The notes under the pieces were generated by a model. That model was not told the origin of the DNA. It worked only from the letters and a program-made list of their open reading frames with translations, and ran no database searches. Below are positions 1-4,635 of a DNA stretch of 6,817 nucleotides, in pieces; the first letter of the stretch is position 1; each line of letters begins with the position of its first letter. The translations under genes and the position numbers were made by a program. The stretch spans positions 1 through 6,817 of the forward strand of contig JBBRMJ010000018.1 of NCBI GenBank assembly GCA_038230895.1, in the 5' to 3' direction. The DNA is from JAJXTN01 sp038230895 (GTDB lineage Bacteria; Patescibacteriota; Saccharimonadia; Saccharimonadales; UBA4665).

Positions 1-283
1 CACCTTGAGCAGTTTTGGTCAGATATTGGTTTGTTCCAACTGTGGTGTCGCCACATTTGAAGCTGTTGACCGTGAATTCAAACTTACCATCTTGAGCCGC
101 CTGACCAATGCCGATAGTCTTAGCTCCACTAGAGGCCTGCTTGGTACTACCGGATGGGGTGTTGGTACTGCCTTTGTTGCCACCGGCAGCCGAGGCAATG
201 ACCCCGATTACTATTAGTCCAAGTATTACGGACATGATCTTGTGCCGTGCAAACCAATTTTTCTTTTTCGCCTGGTCGCTCAT
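1..283 (-). CDS. Membrane-anchored DUF4352-like protein, partial (C-terminus beyond left edge)
   Basis: The first 94 codons of a leftward gene are visible. Residues 1-15 are strongly basic (KKK, then RHK), and residues 16-33 form a hydrophobic membrane segment, so the protein is probably an N-in signal anchor. A Gly/Ser/Thr-rich linker (about 34-55) follows. Residues 56-94 resemble the opening of the DUF4352 (telokin-like, immunoglobulin-fold) domain: a Gly-x-Gly start, then GKFEFTVNSFKCG, then a Gly-containing loop. No lipobox cysteine follows the hydrophobic segment, so a lipoprotein is unlikely. The ATG at 283-281 has an AAGGAG ribosome site about ten bases upstream and a good promoter further up. 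DUF4352 proteins are usually extracytoplasmic with no defined reaction. It is divergent from the XRE gene and is probably either host surface cargo or a phage accessory (moron) gene. Family call moderate, function unknown. Confidence 0.75.
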   Translation of the reverse strand, partial: MSDQAKKKNWFARHKIMSVILGLIVIGVIASAAGGNKGSTNTPSGSTKQASSGAKTIGIGQAAQDGKFEFTVNSFKCGDTTVGTNQYLTKTAQG

Positions 284-293
284 AGGTGTAAAT

Positions 294-299
294 CTCCTT
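294..299 (-). promoter_or_regulatory. Ribosome binding site of the DUF4352-like gene
   Basis: Read on the minus strand, AAGGAG lies ten bases before the ATG at 283. It supports this start and shows that an open frame reading leftward off the window is real, although no stop codon is present. Confidence 0.65.
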
Positions 300-317
300 A
301 ATCAAATGTTTACACAA

Positions 318-346
318 GTTATAGCATAAGCCTGAATTGTAATCAA
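318..346 (-). promoter_or_regulatory. Promoter of the DUF4352-like gene
   Basis: On the minus strand, TTGATT (346-341) and TATAAC (323-318) are separated by exactly 17 bases, a good sigma-70-type pair. The predicted transcript start is near 311, giving a leader of roughly 28 bases that contains the AAGGAG ribosome site. The -10 overlaps a candidate operator copy at 322-331. Confidence 0.6.
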
Positions 347-389
347 ATGATTATGTCTTGACAAGGCCATTCTTCCTATGCTTAAGCTA
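322..389. promoter_or_regulatory. Two copies of a candidate XRE operator, TAGCWTAAGC
   Basis: TAGCATAAGC is on the plus strand at 322-331 and TAGCTTAAGC on the minus strand at 389-380, a 9 of 10 match in opposite orientations. The first overlaps the -10 of the leftward promoter, and the second ends on the first base of the XRE start codon. The second contains the perfect palindrome GCTTAAGC (380-387), within a longer near-palindrome from 374 to 392. The placement fits binding by the adjacent XRE protein to control both genes. This is inference from position and similarity only. Confidence 0.35.
358..382 (+). promoter_or_regulatory. Possible promoter of the XRE gene, probably leaderless
   Basis: A perfect -35, TTGACA, is at 358-363. 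The best -10-like hexamer is TATGCT at 377-382. The 13-base spacing is too short for a standard promoter, so the pairing is uncertain. TATGCT by itself would place transcript start at about 389, the A of the ATG. An in-frame TAA at 383-385 rules out any earlier start and there is no Shine-Dalgarno sequence, so leaderless translation is plausible. Confidence 0.35.
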
Positions 390-616
390 TGGAATCAAAA
401 GCCGAAAAGGCATTCTTAGAGAAGGTGGCGAAGCGCCTCGCTCAATTGCGTCGCGAGCAAGGCATGACACAAGAACAGCTTGCAGACAAAAGTGGGCTAG
501 ATAGGGTCGCCATTGCGAACATTGAAACAGGGATTCGCCGACCAACCGTTACGACAGTTTATCGACTGGCCAAGGGGATGGGCGTTAAGGTCGAGGACTT
601 CTTTAAGGGGCTGTAG
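389..616 (+). CDS. Small XRE-family helix-turn-helix regulator
   Basis: A 75-residue protein that is almost entirely one HTH_3/Cro-CI-type domain (about residues 9-73). The classic pattern is clear: RLAQLRREQGMTQEQLA as helices 1-2, SGLDRVAIANIE across the turn and recognition helix, then G-x-R-x-P and a final helix ending VEDFF. It is expected to bind a short operator as a dimer and repress. There is no effector or cleavage domain, so its control would come from level or partner proteins. The start is fixed because an in-frame stop lies two codons upstream, and no ribosome site is visible. Its last 14 bases overlap the end of the LexA-type gene on the other strand. Likely targets are its own promoter and the divergent DUF4352-like gene. 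Confidence 0.9.
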   Translation: MESKAEKAFLEKVAKRLAQLRREQGMTQEQLADKSGLDRVAIANIETGIRRPTVTTVYRLAKGMGVKVEDFFKGL

Positions 617-1268
617 GCTTAGATACCTTGGGCGGCTTTATAACCTGAACCACTTTTCCAGCTAGAACCAGATCGAGGCTATCATCTTTGTGGAGAACGA
701 TTGGTGGCAAATCTCGATTGGATTCAGATATCAGATAAATGTTATCTGGCTGTTGCCTGAATTTCTTGATATTAGCCATGCCATCTATGATCGAGACCAC
801 ATAGTCGCCGTCATTGGCATCAACCTGCTTCCTATCCACGATTACATAGTCGCCGTCATCAATTGGTTCACGATCAGGGCCAACATGAGCTCGATCCATG
901 GAATCACCGACGACATGGAGTGCAAGTAGCGATTCTAGATTGCGCCTGGTGCCTAGCACGCCGCTGGATACCTTGAGGTATCCCTCGAGGCGATCATCGG
1001 CGTACAGAGTCTGAGGCCCGGCATTTGCTGAACCATAAATCGGGATAGCCACTAGATCCGAGCCGCCTAAGAGCTGATGCTCTATGCGTTTTACGGTGCC
1101 ACCGGCACGATCCAAGTTAATTAGCCCTCTCTTCTGGAGCTGGGCAAGGTGGTATTTAACAACTTGGGGGTGATCGACGCCCACGAGACTACCCATCTCA
1201 AGCAACTTCATCTTACCGAGGTCGCGTTCACCAGCTAGTTTAAGTAGCTTCTGTTGTGTGGGATGCAT
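603..1268 (-). CDS. lexA-like: LexA-like self-cleaving repressor (S24 family)
   Basis: A 221-residue protein with LexA architecture. Residues 1-60 form a winged-helix DNA-binding domain; LLEMGSLVGVDHPQVVKYHL followed by LQKRGLI matches the LexA pattern of a recognition helix then L-x-x-L-x-x-x-G-x-I. Residues 74-210 are the S24 peptidase fold. The cleavage site is probably Ala83-Gly84 (SANAGP), the nucleophile Ser123 (GDSM) and the general base Lys168 (NIKKF). All three elements are present, so RecA-stimulated autocleavage should work. The ATG at 1268 has AGGA eight bases upstream. The gene is divergent from the HNH-led series and convergent with the XRE gene. It is probably the damage-responsive switch of the element, though a chromosomal LexA relative at a prophage edge cannot be excluded. 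The C-terminal tail is Lys/Pro-rich. Confidence 0.88.
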   Translation of the reverse strand: MHPTQQKLLKLAGERDLGKMKLLEMGSLVGVDHPQVVKYHLAQLQKRGLINLDRAGGTVKRIEHQLLGGSDLVAIPIYGSANAGPQTLYADDRLEGYLKVSSGVLGTRRNLESLLALHVVGDSMDRAHVGPDREPIDDGDYVIVDRKQVDANDGDYVVSIIDGMANIKKFRQQPDNIYLISESNRDLPPIVLHKDDSLDLVLAGKVVQVIKPPKVSKPTAP

Positions 1269-1292
1269 TAGTCCAATCCTATCAAACCGCTT

Positions 1293-1322
1293 ATGTTATT
1301 TCAATAGCTCAACACTATTCAA
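1293..1322 (-). promoter_or_regulatory. Probable promoter of the LexA-like gene
   Basis: On the minus strand TTGAAT (1322-1317) and TAACAT (1298-1293) are 18 bases apart, and the transcript would start near 1286. The ribosome site AGGA (1280-1277) lies eight bases before the ATG. The match to consensus is moderate, and other AT-rich hexamers nearby could serve instead. Confidence 0.4.
1301..1321. promoter_or_regulatory. Inverted repeat between lexA -35 and -10, candidate operator
   Basis: TCAATAG (1301-1307) and CTATTCA (1315-1321) form an inverted repeat around a 7-base spacer, with 6 of 7 positions complementary. It sits between and partly over the proposed promoter elements of the LexA-like gene, the expected place for an autorepression site. 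It does not match the known E. coli or Bacillus LexA boxes, so the assignment is positional inference. Confidence 0.35.
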
Positions 1323-1337
1323 TAATATCAATGACTG

Positions 1338-1367
1338 TTGACAAGTCCAGCTTGAGCGATTTAAAAT
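1338..1367 (+). promoter_or_regulatory. Strong promoter of the rightward HNH-led gene series
   Basis: A perfect -35 TTGACA (1338-1343) and TAAAAT (1362-1367) are separated by 18 bases, with transcript start expected near 1374. An imperfect palindrome at 1351-1373 (CTTGAG and TTAAG flanks around GATTT-A-AAATC) covers the -10 and could be an operator. This is the only strong rightward promoter seen before the terminase genes. Confidence 0.6.
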
Positions 1368-1414
1368 CTTAAGTACAGCCGCGGCAAGGTGAGGTCGGGA
1401 CTGACAATTAAGTT

Positions 1415-1422
1415 AAGGGAGG
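1415..1422 (+). promoter_or_regulatory. Ribosome binding site fixing the HNH start
   Basis: AAGGGAGG ends eight bases before the ATG at 1431. This favours that ATG over the in-frame GTG at 1389, which would lie only about 15 bases into the transcript. Confidence 0.7.
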
Positions 1423-1430
1423 GTGCAAGA

Positions 1431-1757
1431 ATGCAAACCCGACGACACGGCACCGACCGATCCGGAAATGATTTCTCTATACAAACAAGAGCCGCAGTTT
1501 GGATTAAAGCCCAGGCTGTGGCGGAATACGACCCAAGTGATATGCGTATGGACATTTACGGCGCACTGGTCAAGTGGGCTAGTTACGGTGACACGACCCC
1601 GATGGGCAACGGCTGGGAGATTGATCACGTCTACCCAGTCGCCAAGGGTGGGAGCGATAACCTTAGTAATTTGCAAGCGCTGCAGTGGCAAAACAACCGG
1701 CGCAAAAGCGACGCCGTAGGCGTCCTGCCAGATGCAGCAGTCGTAGCGAGCCGATAA
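1431..1757 (+). CDS. Small HNH endonuclease-like protein
   Basis: A 108-residue protein with an HNH (beta-beta-alpha-metal) signature in residues 62-93: WEIDHVYPVAKGG, then NLSNLQALQWQNNRRK. Asp65-His66 provide the metal-binding/catalytic pair, Asn80 the middle residue, and Asn89 or nearby plus Lys92 the last element. The structural zinc cysteines common in phage HNH proteins are absent. The region around YGDTTPMGNGWEIDH is typical of a widespread small HNH family. Expected activity is metal-dependent DNA nicking or cutting. Phage HNH proteins near terminases often aid packaging, but here the gene is about 3.6 kb from the terminase and heads a separate three-gene block. The stop is one base before the next ATG, so translation is probably coupled. 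Confidence 0.82.
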   Translation: MQTRRHGTDRSGNDFSIQTRAAVWIKAQAVAEYDPSDMRMDIYGALVKWASYGDTTPMGNGWEIDHVYPVAKGGSDNLSNLQALQWQNNRRKSDAVGVLPDAAVVASR

Positions 1758-1758
1758 C

Positions 1759-2679
1759 ATGCTTAGCATTGATAACAAGCGAATCCGCTCACTCCAGGCT
1801 CACCTTCCCGCTTCAATTGAGGGGAAGGAGATCTTGTTAGCGGTAGAATTAGCTTCAAATGCGCTAGCAGCTCAAAACGCTGGCTTTAGCCCGAGTCCAG
1901 CGCCGGGAGACACGGTACTACCAAAACCCGTTGGCTCGGTCACCAGATTCAACGCCTGGGGTCGAGAAATTATTCAACGTGATCAGCCCAAAGAAACCCG
2001 TTACCGAACCCAGGAATGGACACACCAAGAGTGGCGCGGCAAAGAGACGGTAACCGTAACGTCCTTAGTCGATGTGCCTTACCAGCGCTACCCGCGTGAG
2101 GTAGTGGCAGCAACGGGCATAGAACTCACGGTCGTAAAGAAGCAAGGGCATCAGTTCATAACGCCTGCTGACCGATTGGTATACGATCCCGCCAATCCAG
2201 AGACGCTGCTCACAGCTATCAACATCTTCCTGGAAGTCTTTGGTCATGTTGAGGTTTACGATGAAGCCTTTGAGCCAGTAGAAATTCGACGGCTGAACTG
2301 GCACCTATTGCCACCAGGTAAAAAGGTGACCATCGACGAGCTCACTAAAGAGCTGGAAGGCATCCTATCTAAATCAAAGCGTATTCGCCCGGTGGAAATC
2401 CTGCGGCAAGACCGGATCATAGGGTTTGAGCCAACAACTATTGCCTACGGCACCGGTGGTTTTACCGGCTACGTTGCCTACGTTTTCCCAGAAAAAGGCA
2501 TCACCGTACTTGAGAGTATCCGCTATGGTAACGCTAGCTACGTACTAGATGCCACTAGCTGGGAGGATCTTTCGAAACTGACGAAACAGGAACTGCTATC
2601 CAAGAAGCTGGTGAACGATCGACTGATCCATACGACGAAATGGTTCTCTCTGGTAAAAGATGTTCTGGAGAAGAAATGA
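1759..2679 (+). CDS. Conserved-looking protein of unknown function, 306 residues
   Basis: I do not recognise the family. The protein is soluble, with no signal peptide or membrane segment. Residues 1-45 look helical, 46-60 are Pro-rich, and 61-130 are rich in Arg/Trp/Thr (FNAWGREI, RTQEWTHQEW, then PYQRYPREVV). Residues 131-260 alternate short strands, including the stretches LNWHLLPPGK and GTGGFTGYVAYVFPEKG. The C-terminus has a pattern that looks domain-like: LESIRYGNASYVLD, WEDLSKLTKQELL, then a final amphipathic helix. No nuclease, ATPase or helix-turn-helix motif is evident. The ATG is one base after the HNH stop without a clear ribosome site, which suggests translational coupling. It overlaps the next gene by four bases (ATGA). 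It probably acts with the HNH protein and/or the winged-helix regulator, but nothing shows which. Confidence 0.85.
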   Translation: MLSIDNKRIRSLQAHLPASIEGKEILLAVELASNALAAQNAGFSPSPAPGDTVLPKPVGSVTRFNAWGREIIQRDQPKETRYRTQEWTHQEWRGKETVTVTSLVDVPYQRYPREVVAATGIELTVVKKQGHQFITPADRLVYDPANPETLLTAINIFLEVFGHVEVYDEAFEPVEIRRLNWHLLPPGKKVTIDELTKELEGILSKSKRIRPVEILRQDRIIGFEPTTIAYGTGGFTGYVAYVFPEKGITVLESIRYGNASYVLDATSWEDLSKLTKQELLSKKLVNDRLIHTTKWFSLVKDVLEKK

Positions 2680-3290
2680 TTCTAGACCTTGATAACATCG
2701 GCCACGACTTGGGTACACTTGTTATGCCTCAAATCAACTTGGGGTTCGTGCGTCAAATGGCTGAGATGCAAGAGCAAATTGCCGAAACGCACAAGCGAAT
2801 GGTGGAGGCAATCCGGATTCCAAACGGCATTTTCGATAACCTTCGTCGAACAATGGCCGTGGTATCGGAGATCACTCCCAAGATCTCACCCCTGATCATT
2901 GAGATTCAACCACTTCTTAACATATTCCCGATTCAAGGAGCACTGGTTGCAGCAGCACCCACAGCGGTGACAGTGATTGAGCGCCCAGCACCTCCTAATT
3001 TTGGGTTCGTAGTCCTGATCGACGGCCGGTTTGAATATCAAGGACGGCGCCTTCAGAATCTTTATCACACCTCTAAGCATGGCAAGCTACTAGTCATGCT
3101 GCTTGAGTTTCCAGAGCATTATGTGAGTAATGAAACGATCAAAGCGAAGCTCGGCAACTTTGACCCAGTAAAGGGCATTCCTAATCTGATGTCTGAACTT
3201 AAACGGGCGCTCAGGAAAGACGATCTGGAGATAGAAGTTACTCGTCGCTGGGGCGAAGGCTATCAGCTGAAATACGTTAGAAGTTTCTAG
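2676..3290 (+). CDS. Coiled-coil protein with OmpR/PhoB-type winged helix, likely activator
   Basis: A 204-residue protein. Residues 1-48 are helical with a coiled-coil look (RQMAEMQEQIAETHKRMVEA), and residues 50-105 are a hydrophobic, Pro-containing linker. Residues 109-202 match an OmpR/PhoB C-terminal DNA-binding domain: opening strands (FVVLIDGRFEYQG), the core helix GKLLVMLLEFPEHYVSNETI, a recognition helix near LMSELKRAL, and the wing IEVTRRWGEGYQL, equivalent to the family's I-x-T-V-R-G-x-G-Y. There is no phospho-receiver domain, so activity is not controlled by a standard histidine kinase. The ATG at 2676 overlaps the previous stop (ATGA) and has GGAG five bases upstream, so I prefer it to the in-frame ATG at 2640, which would add 12 residues. 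Four 11-bp repeats start three bases after its stop, which supports a role as local activator. Confidence 0.85.
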   Translation: MILDLDNIGHDLGTLVMPQINLGFVRQMAEMQEQIAETHKRMVEAIRIPNGIFDNLRRTMAVVSEITPKISPLIIEIQPLLNIFPIQGALVAAAPTAVTVIERPAPPNFGFVVLIDGRFEYQGRRLQNLYHTSKHGKLLVMLLEFPEHYVSNETIKAKLGNFDPVKGIPNLMSELKRALRKDDLEIEVTRRWGEGYQLKYVRSF

Positions 3291-3292
3291 TA

Positions 3293-3336
3293 CGGAACTT
3301 TTCCAGAACTTATCTTGAACAATTCAGGTACTATTC
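3293..3336 (+). repeat. Four tandem 11-bp direct repeats, candidate activator site
   Basis: Consecutive units at 3293-3303, 3304-3314, 3315-3325 and 3326-3336 follow the consensus NNGAACTTTTC. The core reads GAAC at 3295, 3306 and 3317 and GTAC at 3328, an exact 11-base period. Five positions (G3, A5, C6, T10, C11) are invariant in all four units and three more agree in three of four. Neighbouring 11-base segments on either side do not fit. PhoB/OmpR-type and SARP activators bind 11-bp-spaced direct repeats, and the last unit ends eight bases before a -10-like CATAAC. Role as operator is inferred; the repeat itself is directly visible. Confidence 0.7.
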
Positions 3337-3343
3337 TCCCTTC

Positions 3344-3367
3344 TCATAACCGAAAATCAGGTTATGA
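3344..3367. promoter_or_regulatory. 8-bp inverted repeat over the -10 and methyltransferase start
   Basis: TCATAACC (3344-3351) and GGTTATGA (3360-3367) are perfect complements around an 8-base spacer. The left arm contains the -10-like CATAAC (3345-3350) and the right arm contains the ATG at 3364-3366. It could be an operator for feedback repression or, if transcribed whole, a hairpin hiding the start codon. With the expected transcript start near 3357 the left arm would not be in the RNA, which favours the operator reading. Confidence 0.5.
3345..3350 (+). promoter_or_regulatory. -10-like element, activator-dependent promoter
   Basis: CATAAC matches four of six bases of TATAAT and has no good -35 at normal spacing; the best is TTCAGG at 3323-3328. 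The 11-bp repeats occupy the -35 zone, as in class II activated promoters. The predicted transcript start, near 3357, lies only about seven bases before the ATG at 3364, so the message would be almost leaderless. Confidence 0.4.
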
Positions 3368-4635
3368 AGCAAGCAACCGACATTCAAATAGTTCAGGTAC
3401 CCACCACTAACCTTAACCCAGCCCCATATAACCCCAGGCGCTGGAGTAATAAGGCGACGAGTGATCTAACCGCTAGCATCAAGCGCTTCGGTCTAATCGA
3501 CCCCATCATTGTGAATGGTGCGTCTGACCGAAAGAATGTGGTCATCGGTGGACACTTCCGCCTGAAGATCGCGCAAGATCTTGGCTATGCCGAAGTCCCA
3601 GTAGTTTATGTGAACATCCCAGATATAGAGCGCGAGAAAGAGCTAAATCTACGTCTCAACGCCAATACAGGCGAGTGGGATCTGGAGTTGTTAAAAGAGT
3701 TCGACATAAGTCTCCTGCTGGATGTCGGTTTCGACGATGGCGACCTCTCAGCGATTTGGGATGAAGCGCTGGCAACCGAGGACGATGATTTCGATGTCGA
3801 TAGAGCCATTCGGGAGATCAAGACACCTCAGACCAAGCCCGGTGACCTGTTCCAGCTTGGTTCACACCGGCTAATCTGCGGTGACGCTACCGATCCGGCC
3901 GTTATCCAGCGCTTGGTCGGGACTGACCTTGTCAGCGCACTCTACTTCGACCCACCGTTTAATATTTCACTGGATTACAGTAAGGGCATCAGCACTAATG
4001 GTAAGTATGGTGGCTCGACCAATGACCATAAATCCGATCCCGATTACCGTACCTTCCTCCAGTCGCTTCTAGCCAATGGCCTAGCAGTTGCCAAGCCAGA
4101 CTGCCACGTCTTTTGCTACTGCGATGAATCCTACATTGGGCTGCTGCAAAGTCTGTACGTTGAGATTGGCCTAGCTCCGAAGCGGGTCTGTCTCTGGATT
4201 AAGAACAACTTCAACATGACCCCGCAAATCGCCTTCAATAAAGCGTACGAACCGTGCGTTTATGGCACTCGCGGCAAACCATACCTGTCCAAGACCAAAA
4301 ACCTCACCGAGATCTTGAATAAGGATGTGGCAGTCGGTAACCGTAGTCTCGACGACATTCTAGATCTCTTCAATATCTGGCTGGCCAAGCGCGATTCGGC
4401 CCAGGATTACGAGCACCCGACTCAGAAGCCGCCGACCCTGCACGAAAAGCCCCTAAGGCGCTGTACCAAGCCAGGCGACATTGTGCTCGACGTTACGGCT
4501 GGCTCCGGATCGACTATGGTGGCTTGTGAGCAGTTGAAGCGCCGAGCCTACCTAGCTGAAGCCGAGCCAATCTTCTGTGATGTCATTATCGCCCGCTATG
4601 AAACTCTAACTGGCCAAAAGGCGGTGAAGCTATGA
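3364..4635 (+). CDS. ParB-like domain fused to beta-class DNA methyltransferase
   Basis: A 423-residue protein. Residues 9-84 form a ParB/sulfiredoxin-like N-terminal domain (PYNPRRW, IKRFGLIDPIIV, VIGGHFRLKIA). Residues 85-150 are an acidic linker. Residues 157-423 form an AdoMet-dependent N6_N4_Mtase domain in beta-class order: catalytic DPPF (196-199), then HPTQKP (351-356), then the AdoMet-binding motif DVTAGSGST (376-384). DPPF/DPPY suggests N6-adenine methylation, though N4-cytosine is possible. Motif I is unusual: Thr378 replaces the usual Phe of D-x-F-x-G-x-G, and the later acidic motif reads AEAEP rather than the common ELDP. The ParB-like domain probably binds DNA or a nucleotide. 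No clear ribosome site is present beyond AGG two bases before the ATG. The stop overlaps the next start (ATGA). Such fusions are common in phages and mobile elements. Confidence 0.93.
   Translation: MKQATDIQIVQVPTTNLNPAPYNPRRWSNKATSDLTASIKRFGLIDPIIVNGASDRKNVVIGGHFRLKIAQDLGYAEVPVVYVNIPDIEREKELNLRLNANTGEWDLELLKEFDISLLLDVGFDDGDLSAIWDEALATEDDDFDVDRAIREIKTPQTKPGDLFQLGSHRLICGDATDPAVIQRLVGTDLVSALYFDPPFNISLDYSKGISTNGKYGGSTNDHKSDPDYRTFLQSLLANGLAVAKPDCHVFCYCDESYIGLLQSLYVEIGLAPKRVCLWIKNNFNMTPQIAFNKAYEPCVYGTRGKPYLSKTKNLTEILNKDVAVGNRSLDDILDLFNIWLAKRDSAQDYEHPTQKPPTLHEKPLRRCTKPGDIVLDVTAGSGSTMVACEQLKRRAYLAEAEPIFCDVIIARYETLTGQKAVKL

Noticed and set aside
690..929. Rightward 79-codon frame inside the LexA-type gene
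   Set aside because: Shadow of a gene with intact family motifs on the other strand.
1389..1430. Upstream GTG start for the HNH gene, adding 14 residues
   Set aside because: The ATG at 1431 has a strong AAGGGAGG at ideal distance, while the GTG falls very close to the predicted transcript start with only a weak AAGG-like site further up.
1413..1778. Leftward 121-codon open frame opposite the HNH gene
   Set aside because: It is antisense to a well-supported HNH domain, with no recognisable motif.
2640..2675. ATG at 2640 as start of the winged-helix protein
   Set aside because: It would overlap the previous gene by 40 bases; the ATG at 2676 has GGAG and a classic ATGA overlap.
3294..3304. 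GGAA-CTT-TTCC small hairpin as a terminator after the winged-helix gene
   Set aside because: The stem is only four pairs with no T-run after it, and the bases are better explained as part of the first 11-bp repeat unit.
3293..3336. CRISPR-like or iteron replication origin reading of the tandem repeats
   Set aside because: There are no spacers, the units are too short for CRISPR, and no replication initiator gene or AT-rich unwinding region is visible; promoter position favours an activator site.
3323..3400. Direct repeat TTCAGGTAC at 3323-3331 and 3392-3400
   Set aside because: Only nine bases, one copy inside coding sequence and out of phase with the 11-bp array; probably chance.
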